The notes: a model not told the origin generated them from the letters alone. Positions 16,311 through 26,409 are shown, numbered from the stretch's first letter. The stretch: 64,000 nucleotides of DNA from Ichthyenterobacterium magnum (GCF_003610635.1 NZ_RAQJ01000001.1:1178474-1242473); one strand, 5' to 3'. Numbers and translations: made by a program.

Positions 16311-16365
16311 CCCAAATACATAAAACCTCAAAAACATAATTGCTTTTGAGATAACATTTAAACTT

Positions 16366-18246
16366 ATGAAAAACACACTTTTAATTATAGTATTATCCAC
16401 CTTTGTATTTCAATCATTACAGAGCCAAAACCAGTACGATATTGTATTTCCTCAAAATAGAGATCAAGTTTGTCAACAATTTAATCAAGCATTTGTAAAT
16501 AGACCTAAAGAGGTTAAATTCTCAATTGTACGTGTAAATTCAAGCTTGTTTTTTGAAACAAATAATAAACAATGGTTTGATCAACTATTTCAAAATACTG
16601 GTGATGGTTTAGCCATAGACGTTGTTTCTAGAGATCGTTACAATTGCGAAAATGTAACGATTAATAATACACAAATACGGGGCACATTACTTAAACCTAT
16701 TTATGCTCAAAAGCTTAAAAGAGGTCTTAAAAAAACAAAAGATAATAAATACCAAGTTTTAATAGGGCGAATACCTAGTGCTTTAATTAATGATGAACTT
16801 GAGTTTAATATTTTATTTTTAAATAATAAAAATTTATGCCAGTATTATATCATTTATGATTTAGAAGCCTATCCTTGGGATTTGCTAGATATGGGCATGT
16901 ATCTAGATTCACTTACGTATAATTCTAGAAGTATTAAACCAAATAAAACAGAAGCATATATTATAAAAAATAAAACACTTAAGTTTCAAATTCCGTTTCA
17001 AAAAAATAAATCTGAATATTCTCAAAACGATATAAAACCTTTATACGACTCACTCCAACTCACAGATTTTAATATTAAAGCCATACGTATTAATGCTTAC
17101 TCATCGGTCGAAGGAAGCTTAGAACGTAACATTCAATTGCAAGAGCAACGTGCAAATAGTATTGTAAATGCTTTGCAAACCTTTCAAAAACCTACAATAA
17201 AAACAGAAATATCATCGTCAGAAAATTGGGTAGAGTTTTTAAATGATATAGAAAACACAGAACATCAATATTTAAGTAAGCTCTCTAAATCTAAAATAAA
17301 GAGCAAGCTTATAGGAAAGCTTTCCAGTACTTTAGAACCCATTTTAAAAAACCATAGAAAAGCAGTTATAGAATTGCAGTTACAAAAGAAAGATAAGTAT
17401 AAAACAATGTCTGCAGATCAATTGCTTAATAAGTTTAATACATCAATAGCTGCAAATGATTTAAATGAAGCGCTAGTAATACAAAATTCAATATTTGAAA
17501 AATTAAATAACAAGGTTATTTCTCCAGATTTTTTAAGAAAAACGGAAGTGCCAAAGCAAGCTAAGTTTTTAAAAATACTTAATAAAAATTCCGCATTTAA
17601 ATTTATGAGCGATGTAAGACAAGTCTTAATCGTATATAATGAATTAAAAGAGCTAGACAAACTTGTGCCAAAAAACAAGGAAGTAAAATATAATTTAGCT
17701 TCAGTTAAATTTAAACTATGGCGACATAATGCGATTAAAGTTGATGAAAATAAATTTAAAACAGAAATTTATGCTTTAAAAAATTATGGAATTGACGAAG
17801 CACTTATTTCTAGAATGATGTTAAACTTTCATATTATTAAAGCAGAAAACTTAATGCGAAAACGTGATTATAAAAAGAAAGATATATCAGTTGCGTATAT
17901 AAATAAAAACTATAAAAAAGTTACGCTTTCAGATTATGATTATTTAAGTCTAGCTCAGTTTTTTGCGTTTTATGCTAACACAGATTTATCGGTTAAACTT
18001 TTAGAAGAAAAAGCAAAGAGTATAGATATAAATGAGGACCTTTTGTACTATTATTTAAATCTAACAATTTCAAATGAAACCCTTACGCAAACTTCAGATT
18101 ATAGAACAATTATGTTAAATGCTTACAATATGAATGCTAAAAGATATTGTAAGTTGTTTAATACTTTTGGAAAAGGAGGTGTTATGTTTCAATTACTAGA
18201 AAATGAATATTTAAGAAGTACGTATTGTGAGAATTGTATAAATTAA
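16366..18246 (+). CDS. Secreted OmpA-domain protein linked to the toxin locus
   Basis: 626 residues with a signal peptide (LLIIVLSTFVFQSLQSQ). A central stretch (about 240-275; RINAYSSVEGSLERNIQLQE, then QRANSIVNALQ) matches the OmpA-like peptidoglycan-binding signature (G-x-x-S-x-E-G...N..LS..RA..V). The C-terminal half (about 350-626) is helical and repeat-like, with a CENC pair near the end. It lies 55 nt behind the immunity gene on the same strand, which suggests co-expression. A role in anchoring or releasing the toxin at the cell envelope would fit but is speculation. Confidence 0.65.
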   Translation: MKNTLLIIVLSTFVFQSLQSQNQYDIVFPQNRDQVCQQFNQAFVNRPKEVKFSIVRVNSSLFFETNNKQWFDQLFQNTGDGLAIDVVSRDRYNCENVTINNTQIRGTLLKPIYAQKLKRGLKKTKDNKYQVLIGRIPSALINDELEFNILFLNNKNLCQYYIIYDLEAYPWDLLDMGMYLDSLTYNSRSIKPNKTEAYIIKNKTLKFQIPFQKNKSEYSQNDIKPLYDSLQLTDFNIKAIRINAYSSVEGSLERNIQLQEQRANSIVNALQTFQKPTIKTEISSSENWVEFLNDIENTEHQYLSKLSKSKIKSKLIGKLSSTLEPILKNHRKAVIELQLQKKDKYKTMSADQLLNKFNTSIAANDLNEALVIQNSIFEKLNNKVISPDFLRKTEVPKQAKFLKILNKNSAFKFMSDVRQVLIVYNELKELDKLVPKNKEVKYNLASVKFKLWRHNAIKVDENKFKTEIYALKNYGIDEALISRMMLNFHIIKAENLMRKRDYKKKDISVAYINKNYKKVTLSDYDYLSLAQFFAFYANTDLSVKLLEEKAKSIDINEDLLYYYLNLTISNETLTQTSDYRTIMLNAYNMNAKRYCKLFNTFGKGGVMFQLLENEYLRSTYCENCIN

Positions 18247-18279
18247 AAGATGTGAATTTCTTTTAATATAACAAAATGT

Positions 18280-19746
18280 TTAAATCTTTTTACGTAATCT
18301 AGCTACAGGAATATCTAGTTGTTCTCTATATTTTGCAACAGTTCGTCTGGCAATAGGATAGCCTTTTTCTTTTAATAAAGTTGCTAGTTTTTCGTCTGTT
18401 AATGGTTTCTTTTTATTTTCTTCTTCAATAACCGTTTCAAGAATCTTCTTTATTTCCCTTGTCGAAACATCTTCGCCTTGGTCATTTTTCATAGACTCAG
18501 AGAAGAATTCTTTAATCAATTTTGTTCCGTAAGGTGTATCGACATATTTACTATTTGCGACTCTAGAAACAGTTGAAACGTCCATGTCAATCTCATCAGC
18601 AATGTCTTTTAAAATCATTGGTCTTAGTTTGCGCTCATCACCAGTTAAAAAATAGTCGCTTTGATAATGCATGATAGAACTCATCGTTACAAATAGCGTT
18701 TGCTGACGCTGTTTTATAGCTTCAATAAACCACTTGGCAGCATCAAGTTTCTGCTTAATGAACATTACCGCATCTTTTTGAGATTTGCTTTTGTCTTTAG
18801 CATCTTTATAGCCTTTCATCATGTTGCTATATTCTCTAGACACATGAAGTTCTGGTGCATTTCTTCCGTTAAGGGTTAATTCTAGTTTTCCATCTACAAT
18901 TTTGATTGCAAAATCTGGAACGACATGCTCAACCATTTTATTATTACCAGCGTAAGAACCACCTGGTTTAGGATTAAGACGTTCAATTTCTTCAATAGCA
19001 TCTTTTAGTTGAACCTCAGTAATATCAAACTTTTGAAGTAATTTTTTATAATGTTTTTTAGTAAACTGTTCAAATGCTTTATCTATAATAGCAATAGCAA
19101 GTTCAACATCTGGGTACTTTTCTTTTCGATGTAATTGAATACTCAAGCATTCTTGGAGATTACGCGCTCCAACACCAGCTGGATCCAATTGGTGTACTAT
19201 GGCTAATACCTTTTCAATTTTATCTTCAGTAGTAAATACATTTTGAGTAAATGCTAAATCATCCATGATGTCACTTAACGAACGACGTATATAACCACTC
19301 TCATCAACACTACCTACTAAAAATTCGGCAATATCGCGTTCTTCATCATTGAGCCTAAATGTATTTAATTGATTTGTTAAATGCTGTGTAAATGATGTTC
19401 CTGCAGCATAAGGCATCACTTTTTCTTCATCATCACTACTATAATTATTGGCTTGAGTTCTATAATCTGGTACATCATCATCACTTAAATATTCATCTAT
19501 ATTTATGTCTTCTGCGTCGATGGTCTCATTATCGTTATGCTCGTCTGTAGAGTTGTCAAACTCTTCAAAATTATCATCAAACTCTTCTGTAGATTCTTTA
19601 CCAGTTTCTAAAGCTGGATTTTCTTCCATTTCTTGCTTAATACGTTGCTCAAAAGCTTGTGTAGGCAATTGAATCAATTTCATTAATTGAATTTGTTGCG
19701 GCGACAATTTTTGAGATAATTTAAACTGTAAATACTGTTTAAGCAT
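18280..19746 (-). CDS. rpoN: RNA polymerase sigma-54 factor
   Basis: 488 residues in the standard three-part layout: Gln-rich region I (MLKQYLQFKLSQKLSPQQIQ, about 1-48), an acidic region II (about 49-125), the core-binding part, a helix-turn-helix (DIADEIDMDVSTVSRVANSK) and the RpoN box (ARRTVAKYREQ) near the C-terminus. Sigma-54 directs transcription from -24/-12 promoters and needs an AAA+ activator; none is encoded in this window. A terminator separates it from asnS upstream on the same strand. Confidence 0.96.
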   Translation of the reverse strand: MLKQYLQFKLSQKLSPQQIQLMKLIQLPTQAFEQRIKQEMEENPALETGKESTEEFDDNFEEFDNSTDEHNDNETIDAEDINIDEYLSDDDVPDYRTQANNYSSDDEEKVMPYAAGTSFTQHLTNQLNTFRLNDEERDIAEFLVGSVDESGYIRRSLSDIMDDLAFTQNVFTTEDKIEKVLAIVHQLDPAGVGARNLQECLSIQLHRKEKYPDVELAIAIIDKAFEQFTKKHYKKLLQKFDITEVQLKDAIEEIERLNPKPGGSYAGNNKMVEHVVPDFAIKIVDGKLELTLNGRNAPELHVSREYSNMMKGYKDAKDKSKSQKDAVMFIKQKLDAAKWFIEAIKQRQQTLFVTMSSIMHYQSDYFLTGDERKLRPMILKDIADEIDMDVSTVSRVANSKYVDTPYGTKLIKEFFSESMKNDQGEDVSTREIKKILETVIEEENKKKPLTDEKLATLLKEKGYPIARRTVAKYREQLDIPVARLRKKI

Positions 19747-19773
19747 ACTTTAAATTTGGTTTAGGCTAAAGTT

Positions 19774-19815
19774 AAAAAAAAACAATCTATATATAATGTA
19801 AACATAGATTGTTTT
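19774..19815 (-). terminator. Terminator between asnS and rpoN
   Basis: AAAACAATCTAT (19779-19790) and ATAGATTGTTTT (19804-19815) form a 12-bp stem, with a T-tract on the minus-strand exit side. Confidence 0.75.
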
Positions 19816-19840
19816 GTGTAAATATTATATTAATGAATTA

Positions 19841-21274
19841 TTAAAATTCTGCATTTTGTGGCGTTCTTGGGTAAGGAATTACATCTCTAATATTTCCCAT
19901 ACCTGTTGCAAACATTACTAAACGTTCGAAACCTAAACCAAAACCTGAATGCACGGCTGTACCATACTTACGTAAATCTAAATACCACCATAATTCTTTT
20001 TCGTCTATATCTAAGGTTTTCATTTTTTCTTTTAAAACATCTAAACGTTCTTCACGTTGAGAACCACCAACCATTTCGCCAATGCCAGGGAATAAGATAT
20101 CCATAGCACGAACCGTTTTTCCGTCTTCATTTAAACGCATATAAAAGGCTTTTATGTTTGCTGGATAATCAAATAAAATCACTGGGCATTTAAAATGTTT
20201 TTCTACTAAAAAGCGTTCATGTTCACTTTGTAGGTCTGCTCCCCATTCTTCAATAATAAAATTGAATTTTTTCTTTTTATTTGGCTTACAGTTTTTTAAT
20301 ATATCTATTGCTTCAGTATAACTTACGCGTTTAAAGTTGTTGTCTACTACAAATTTTAGTTTTTCAATAAGACTCATTTCGCTACGTTCTACTTGAGGTT
20401 TTGTTTTTTCTTCATCAAGTAAGCGTTGCTCTAAAAATTTAAGATCGTCTTGATTGTGTTCTAAAACGTAACTTAAAACCGATTTCATAAAGTCTTCAGC
20501 TAAATCCATATTACCAGCTAAATCCATAAAAGCAACTTCTGGTTCAATCATCCAGAATTCTGCTAAATGACGACTTGTATTTGAGTTTTCTGCTCTAAAT
20601 GTAGGTCCAAAAGTATACACTTTACCAAGAGACATTGCATAGGTTTCTGCTTCTAATTGTCCAGATACTGTTAGGTTTGTTTCTTTACCGAAGAAATCTT
20701 TAGTATAATCAACATTTCCATCTTCTTTAAGTGGTGGGTTTTTTGAGTCTAAAGCACTTACTTTAAACATTTCTCCAGCACCTTCAGCATCACTTCCTGT
20801 AATTATTGGCGTGTGCATATAATAAAAACCGTTGTCATTAAAATACTTGTGTACAGCAAACGATAGTGATGAACGTAAACGCATAACAGCACTAAATGTA
20901 TTTGTACGTGTACGTAAATGTGCATTTTCACGTAAAAACTCGAACGAATGTTTTTTAGGTTGAATTGGATATTCGTCTGCATCAGAATCTCCTAGAATAT
21001 CAATAGTATTCACTTGAATTTCTACACGTTGACCTTTGCCTTGACTTTCTACCAATTCTCCTTTTATATGAACAGCAGCACCTGTATTGATACGCTTTAG
21101 AATGGCTTCATCTGTATTTTCAAAATCAACTACACATTGAATATTATGTAGTGTTGAACCATCATTTAAAGCAATAAATCTATTAGCTCTAAAAGTTCTT
21201 ACCCAACCTTTTATTTCTATGTCTTGTAATGTGATGTCTTTTGACAATAATTCGGCAACTGTGCTCGTCTTCAT
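19841..21274 (-). CDS. asnS: Asparaginyl-tRNA synthetase
   Basis: 477 residues: an N-terminal OB-fold anticodon-binding domain (IEIKGWVRTFRANRFIALND) and a class II catalytic core with motif 2 (GPTFRAENSNTSRHLAEFWM) and motif 3 (GFGLGFERLVMFATG). It charges tRNA-Asn with asparagine. A candidate -7 element (TATCTTTG on the minus strand, 21293-21300) lies just upstream. Confidence 0.97.
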   Translation of the reverse strand: MKTSTVAELLSKDITLQDIEIKGWVRTFRANRFIALNDGSTLHNIQCVVDFENTDEAILKRINTGAAVHIKGELVESQGKGQRVEIQVNTIDILGDSDADEYPIQPKKHSFEFLRENAHLRTRTNTFSAVMRLRSSLSFAVHKYFNDNGFYYMHTPIITGSDAEGAGEMFKVSALDSKNPPLKEDGNVDYTKDFFGKETNLTVSGQLEAETYAMSLGKVYTFGPTFRAENSNTSRHLAEFWMIEPEVAFMDLAGNMDLAEDFMKSVLSYVLEHNQDDLKFLEQRLLDEEKTKPQVERSEMSLIEKLKFVVDNNFKRVSYTEAIDILKNCKPNKKKKFNFIIEEWGADLQSEHERFLVEKHFKCPVILFDYPANIKAFYMRLNEDGKTVRAMDILFPGIGEMVGGSQREERLDVLKEKMKTLDIDEKELWWYLDLRKYGTAVHSGFGLGFERLVMFATGMGNIRDVIPYPRTPQNAEF

Positions 21275-21311
21275 GATTTAAAATTTTGAATGCAAAGATA
21301 ATTTTTTATGA

Positions 21312-23711
21312 TTATTCTTCTAAGTTTTCGTTATCATCTTCTTCTGGGATGATATTAATTGCAGGTTCTCTTAATACTTCTTTATTTGCAATGCTTCGTT
21401 CTAATGATAATAGAAGAGATGGTAGTAGTAATAAATTGGATAACATAGCAAATAATAGCGTTATTGAAACTAGTGCGCCTAAAGCAACAGTGCCTCCAAA
21501 ACTTGAGGTGGTAAATACTATAAAACCAAAAAATAAGACTATTGATGTATAAAACATACTAACTCCTGTTTCGCGAAGTGCTGCATAAACAGATTTTTTG
21601 ATGACCCAATTATTAGCTTGGAGTTCTTGCCTGTATTTTGCTAAAAAGTGAATGGTGTCATCTACCGAAATACCAAATGCTATGCTAAACACGAGTATTG
21701 TTGATGGTTTTATAGGAACACCTAAATACCCCATTAAACCTGCTGTTAGCAATAGTGGTAAAAGGTTAGGGATTAAAGAGACAATAATCATTCTAAACGA
21801 CCTAAACATATAAGCCATAAATAATGAAATAAGAAATATGGCTAATGATAATGATATGGCTAGATTTTTAACCAAATATTTAGTTCCTTTTTGAAAAACT
21901 AGAGCTTTACCTGTCATAGTAACGTTATACTTTTCTTCAGGTAAGACTTTATCTATTTTAGCTTGAAGATTTTCTTCAATGCGTTCCATTTTATCTGTGC
22001 CAATATCTTTCATGAACGTTGTTATACGCGCATATTGACCTGTGCTATCTATAAAATTATTCAGTAAATCTATATTAGAAGATGAGTTTTTAGCATAAGA
22101 AAGAATAAAACTCTTTTCTTGGCTTGTTGGTAATTGGTAGTATTTTGGATTTCCGTTGTAGTAGGCTTGTTTACTATATTTAACTAAGCTTACAACAGAA
22201 ATTGGTCTTGATAATTCTGGTGTTTCGGTAATGAGTTCTTCAAGCTCATTCATACGCCTTAAAGTGCTTAATTTCATGACACCTTTTTTGCGCTTTGTAT
22301 CTACCATAATTTCTAATGGCATAATGCCATTAAACTCGTTTTCAAAAAAACGAATGTCATGAAAAAACTCAGCATTTTTTGGCATGTCTTCAATTAGGCT
22401 ACCAGAGATTTTTATTTGGTACATTCCAATAATGCTTCCTATTAAAAGAATTAAGGAAGTTACATAAATAGCAATTTTTCGTTCTCTAACCATATGTTCC
22501 ATCCAATCCACAAAACCACCAATCCAACGTTTATTAAGGTGTTCTAAATGGCGATCCTTTGGATAAGGTAGAAATGTATAAATGATAGGAATAATTAGTA
22601 GGCATAATATAAAAATGGCCAATATGCTTAAAGATGCTACAATACCAAACTCTTTTAAAAGTTTGCTTTCTGTTAAAATAAACGTTGCAAAACCAGATGC
22701 TGTTGTAACATTAGTCATTAAAGTGGCATTACCAATTTTGGTAATTACGCGTTGTAATGATTTTACTTTATTACCATGTAATTTTACTTCGTGCTGGTAT
22801 TTATTAATTAAAAAAATACAGTTTGGAATACCAATTACAATGATTAAAGGCGGAATTAAAGCTGTTAAAACAGTAATTTCATACTTAAGTAATCCCAGTA
22901 TACCAAAGGTCCACATGACGCCAATACAAACAACTATAAGTGATATAAATGTGGCTCTAAATGACCTGAAAAAGAAAAAGAAAATAAGTGATGTTATACC
23001 AAGAGCAAGACCTATAAACAAACCAATCTCATCAACAATGTTTTGTGAGTTTAGAGTACGTATGTAGGGCATACCCGAAATTCTAACATTTAAATCATTA
23101 TCGGTTTCAAAGGTTTCTATTTTTTTTGATAATGTTTTTAGAATAAAATCTTTTCTGGCTGGAGTATTTACAATTTCTTTTTTTAAATAAATTGCAGTAC
23201 GAATTGTTTTGGTGTCTTTATTGAATAAAAAATTGTCATAAAAAGGATACTTTTTAAACAACTCGTCTTGAAGTGTGTCTATTTGTTCTATTGAGGTGAT
23301 AGAGTCTTTTATAAAAGGCTCTAAGTCAAATTTTTCCTTTTTATTGTTTTTAACTAATTTTTGTAAATCTTTAATAGAAACAACAGTTTCTACTTCACTG
23401 TAGCTTTTAAAATCATCTGATAACTGATTCCAAGCATTCAATTTTTCAACAGAAAATAGAGTAGAATCTTTAACACCTAATACAATGAGGTTGCCTTCTT
23501 CGCCAAAAATCTCTAAAAAATTATTATAAGTAATATTTACAGCATGATCATCTGGAAGTAAGTTAGCTTCAGTATAAGTAAAGCGCATATGTTTCCACTG
23601 ATAGCTAAAAAAAAGTGTAGCTAAAATGATGGCGATTAAAATGCCAATTTTGTTACGTAAAATTAATCGCGCAACAACATCCCAGAATTTTGCAGTTAAA
23701 AGTTTAAACAT
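21312..23711 (-). CDS. RND/MMPL family exporter
   Basis: 799 residues with two repeated units, each a periplasmic loop plus a bundle of membrane helices, about 12 spans in all. The second unit carries the family motif FGISVDDTIHFLAKYRQE; the first has the weaker IGIPNCIFLINKYQHE. The C-terminal tail is acidic. Proteins of this type export lipids or hydrophobic compounds using the proton gradient; the substrate here is unknown. A -7 box (TACCTTTG, minus, 23730-23737) precedes it. Confidence 0.88.
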   Translation of the reverse strand: MFKLLTAKFWDVVARLILRNKIGILIAIILATLFFSYQWKHMRFTYTEANLLPDDHAVNITYNNFLEIFGEEGNLIVLGVKDSTLFSVEKLNAWNQLSDDFKSYSEVETVVSIKDLQKLVKNNKKEKFDLEPFIKDSITSIEQIDTLQDELFKKYPFYDNFLFNKDTKTIRTAIYLKKEIVNTPARKDFILKTLSKKIETFETDNDLNVRISGMPYIRTLNSQNIVDEIGLFIGLALGITSLIFFFFFRSFRATFISLIVVCIGVMWTFGILGLLKYEITVLTALIPPLIIVIGIPNCIFLINKYQHEVKLHGNKVKSLQRVITKIGNATLMTNVTTASGFATFILTESKLLKEFGIVASLSILAIFILCLLIIPIIYTFLPYPKDRHLEHLNKRWIGGFVDWMEHMVRERKIAIYVTSLILLIGSIIGMYQIKISGSLIEDMPKNAEFFHDIRFFENEFNGIMPLEIMVDTKRKKGVMKLSTLRRMNELEELITETPELSRPISVVSLVKYSKQAYYNGNPKYYQLPTSQEKSFILSYAKNSSSNIDLLNNFIDSTGQYARITTFMKDIGTDKMERIEENLQAKIDKVLPEEKYNVTMTGKALVFQKGTKYLVKNLAISLSLAIFLISLFMAYMFRSFRMIIVSLIPNLLPLLLTAGLMGYLGVPIKPSTILVFSIAFGISVDDTIHFLAKYRQELQANNWVIKKSVYAALRETGVSMFYTSIVLFFGFIVFTTSSFGGTVALGALVSITLLFAMLSNLLLLPSLLLSLERSIANKEVLREPAINIIPEEDDNENLEE

Positions 23712-23819
23712 TAGTTTTTAAAACAGCAACAAAGGTAGAAAAAAGTGAGTCAAGAGCAGTTTGAATTAAAAAATATATTTTAATGTTTTTACTGTTAATT
23801 ATTGTAAGATACATTAGGC

Positions 23820-23840
23820 TATTATTATTATTATTATTAT
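23820..23840. repeat. Trinucleotide microsatellite (TAT)7
   Basis: Seven uninterrupted TAT units lie 40 bp upstream of the Cys-rich lipoprotein gene, in the position of its promoter region. Confidence 0.9.
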
Positions 23841-23880
23841 GAGTAATTTAATGGCGTTGTAATATTAAAATAATAATTAT

Positions 23881-24444
23881 ATGAAAGTTTTAAAATTTAT
23901 TACGTTAATTTTTATTGTGTTTAGTGTGTTATCCTGTCATGATTCTAAAAAAACACCTAATGAGAGAAGCATTATGGAAAGTGATGATGACAACAAACTT
24001 GTTTTTAATCATAATCTTGAGACTAAACTTTTATTAAGTGAAATGATTATTGGGTCTATAGATGAAAACAATCAATTTAAATTTACTTCGGAAGAAATTA
24101 AGGAATTAGTTGAAAAAAACTACGAAACTACAGCACAAAATGATGGCTTCAGTGTGGATTTTGAAGATTTTGATTTTATTCATGAAAAAGATAATAATGG
24201 ATATTACATGCTAACATCTAGAAGTGAAGATATAAAAACCAAAACACCTATTTCATTTGGAAAAAATTTACGCCTACAGGGGAATTCGTCGTTTGTTCTC
24301 GATGTTTCTGCAACATCAGTTTCGTGTACAGGTTGCAGAAGAGGTTGTAGTCCACGTCGTGACAGTGAAGGAGATGGTTATTGTACAGATTGTAAAATAT
24401 CTAATAGCAATTGCACGAAAACCGAAAGTATTGGTGGTCAATGA
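23881..24444 (+). CDS. Cys-rich C-terminus putative lipoprotein
   Basis: 187 residues. The signal peptide ends in a lipobox (VLSC, Cys19), so it is membrane-anchored. The middle is acidic. The last about 40 residues carry a dense cysteine group (SCTGCRRGC, YCTDCK, NC) that could bind metal or form disulfides outside the cytoplasm. No family is recognised. It is convergent with the DUF5686-like gene, 4 nt apart, and has a (TAT)7 repeat upstream. Confidence 0.7.
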   Translation: MKVLKFITLIFIVFSVLSCHDSKKTPNERSIMESDDDNKLVFNHNLETKLLLSEMIIGSIDENNQFKFTSEEIKELVEKNYETTAQNDGFSVDFEDFDFIHEKDNNGYYMLTSRSEDIKTKTPISFGKNLRLQGNSSFVLDVSATSVSCTGCRRGCSPRRDSEGDGYCTDCKISNSNCTKTESIGGQ

Positions 24445-24448
24445 AACT

Positions 24449-25726
24449 TTAAAGCGAGAGATTAAATGTGAATTTTAATGCGACATTATCTTCTTCTTTT
24501 GGTAAGTGATATGCACCATATCTATATGCAAAACTGAGTCCGAAACCAAACAAGATTTTGTTGAGTTCAAAACCAGCTTCAGAATACCCTTTTGTAAGTG
24601 TTCCAAATTCAATATTTTGATGCCGCTCAATATCATGCATGTCTCCTAAAGCATGTCTAGATATTAATACTAGCTGCGGATTAAATCGTTTTGATATTTT
24701 AAAAGGTTTTATATAATGCTTTAGTTGTAAGGTTGTAAATCGATCTGAGAAAAATTCATTAAAATACATAGTTTCAAAACTATTTATACCAGCAACAGAG
24801 AAGCGTTGTAAAATGGTTTCTTTTGTAATATTATTTGGATAAGCATGATATAAATGGGTAAGAGGTGTATTGCCTGTAGCAATTCCAGCGGTTAACGTAG
24901 CTTCTGTAAAAGAATTTTTATTGTAATTAAGTTTGTATAATGTTCTAAAATCTGCTTTAAAAAAATTAAAATCACCTTTAAGTAGATTTTTAAAACTTTG
25001 AGTCACTTGTAAGGTGAATTTTGGGAAACCTTCTTGCTCGACTAATTTTTTGTTGTTATCAATTGTGTAAGTGGTAAAAGGATTCCATTGTAACGCTAAC
25101 TTAGCTATGCTTAGATCAAAATTTGAAAAGTTTTTATCTTTTAAAGCAAAAGTATAATCATAGGTTGGGTCAATCTTACTTATAGATAATTCTGTTTCAG
25201 TTAGTAGGTTATTTGATAGTTGATGTTCAATATTTATAGCTTTTGTAATATGCTTATGAAATAAATCGATGTTTAGTAAACGAGGTTCAAAAAACTGAAA
25301 AAAGCGTTTGTCTGTTAAAAATTTTGAGCTTCCAGTTTCATACAAATCATCTGTGTAAGATAAATTAATCCATGTGTTAGTTTTTGAGGAAACTCTAAAA
25401 CCACCACCTATGCGATATTTAAATCTATGGTCTTTAAAACCATAAACTAAGTAACTGTTAATTCTATACTTTTTTGAAAAGGCATCGTTTGTTACACCTC
25501 CAATACCAGTTCTAATACCTTCGTATTGATTAAATTTTATGAGGTAACGCAAATCAAAATTTAGAAATTTGGTTGGTAAGAAACCGTTACCAAGTTGTTT
25601 AATGAATTGCTTTTTTTTGAGTGAATCTTTTTTTTCGGTAGAAGCTTCATAGAAGACAATGTCTTCTTGCGAGTTAGCAACAAATGTGCTTAAAAAAATA
25701 ACGACTACTAAAAAGCACTTTTGCAT
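24449..25726 (-). CDS. DUF5686-like outer membrane protein
   Basis: 425 residues: signal peptide (CFLVVVIFLSTFVANSQ) followed by a region rich in alternating beta strands with motifs typical of the barrel part of DUF5686 proteins (FLPTKFLNFDLRYLIKFNQY, EGIRTGIGGVTND, SEAGFELNKILFGFGLSFAY). Full-length DUF5686 proteins often carry an extra N-terminal carboxypeptidase-like domain, which is absent here, so this is the shorter barrel-only form. Function unknown; outer membrane location inferred. Confidence 0.7.
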   Translation of the reverse strand: MQKCFLVVVIFLSTFVANSQEDIVFYEASTEKKDSLKKKQFIKQLGNGFLPTKFLNFDLRYLIKFNQYEGIRTGIGGVTNDAFSKKYRINSYLVYGFKDHRFKYRIGGGFRVSSKTNTWINLSYTDDLYETGSSKFLTDKRFFQFFEPRLLNIDLFHKHITKAINIEHQLSNNLLTETELSISKIDPTYDYTFALKDKNFSNFDLSIAKLALQWNPFTTYTIDNNKKLVEQEGFPKFTLQVTQSFKNLLKGDFNFFKADFRTLYKLNYNKNSFTEATLTAGIATGNTPLTHLYHAYPNNITKETILQRFSVAGINSFETMYFNEFFSDRFTTLQLKHYIKPFKISKRFNPQLVLISRHALGDMHDIERHQNIEFGTLTKGYSEAGFELNKILFGFGLSFAYRYGAYHLPKEEDNVALKFTFNLSL

Positions 25727-25756
25727 TAATAATTATATGAGGGTTGTAGTAAGGTG

Positions 25757-25783
25757 AAAAAAAGCGACTTAATTGCCGCTTTT
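25757..25783 (-). terminator. Terminator after frr
   Basis: AAAAGCG (25760-25766) and CGCTTTT (25777-25783) pair, with A on the plus-strand side giving a T-run for the minus-strand transcript leaving frr. Confidence 0.65.
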
Positions 25784-25788
25784 ATATT

Positions 25789-26346
25789 TTAAACTGTCAT
25801 GATTTCTTTTTCTTTAACATCTAAGATGTCATCAATTCTTTTAACGTATTTATCTGTCATTTGTTGTACGTCTATTTCTGCATTTTTTTGCTGATCTTCA
25901 GATGCATCTTCTAAGTCTTTAATTTCATTATTAGCATCTTTTCGAGCGCTTCTAACACTAATTTTAGCATCTTCGGCCTCAGATTTTGCTTGCTTGGCTA
26001 AGTCTCTTCTACGTTCTTCTGTTAAAGGCGGAACATTTATAATAATTGTTTCACCATTATTCATTGGATTAAAACCAAGGTTAGCAATCATAATACCACG
26101 TTCGATTTCTTGAAGCATAGATTTTTCCCAAGGTTGTACTGTAATTGTACGACCATCTGGAGTATTTACATTTGCTACTTGACTTAATGGTGTTTGCGAT
26201 CCATAATAGTCAACCATAACGCTTCCTAGCATTGATGGGCTAGCTTTACCAGCTCTAATGTTTACTAACTGTTTTTCTAGATGCTTAATGGCGTTATCCA
26301 TTGCTTCTTTTGTGGAGTCTAATATAAATTTAATGTCTTCGTTCAT
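25789..26346 (-). CDS. frr: Ribosome recycling factor
   Basis: 185 residues, the expected length. Clear family motifs: NIRAGKASPSML, YYGSQTPLSQVANVNTPDGR, PPLTEERRRDLAKQAK and ISVRSARKDANNEIKDLE. With EF-G it splits the post-termination ribosome. It follows pyrH by 63 nt on the same strand, the common pyrH-frr order. Confidence 0.97.
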   Translation of the reverse strand: MNEDIKFILDSTKEAMDNAIKHLEKQLVNIRAGKASPSMLGSVMVDYYGSQTPLSQVANVNTPDGRTITVQPWEKSMLQEIERGIMIANLGFNPMNNGETIIINVPPLTEERRRDLAKQAKSEAEDAKISVRSARKDANNEIKDLEDASEDQQKNAEIDVQQMTDKYVKRIDDILDVKEKEIMTV

Positions 26347-26409
26347 TATTCTAAAACTTTAATTTAATTGGCAACATTCAAAAAATAAGCCAAACTTTTT
26401 AAAATGTAT

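Noticed and set aside
16328-16350. CTCAAAA/TTTTGAG hairpin between the immunity and OmpA-like genes as terminator
   Set aside because: No T-tract follows and the stem is weak, so co-transcription remains more likely.
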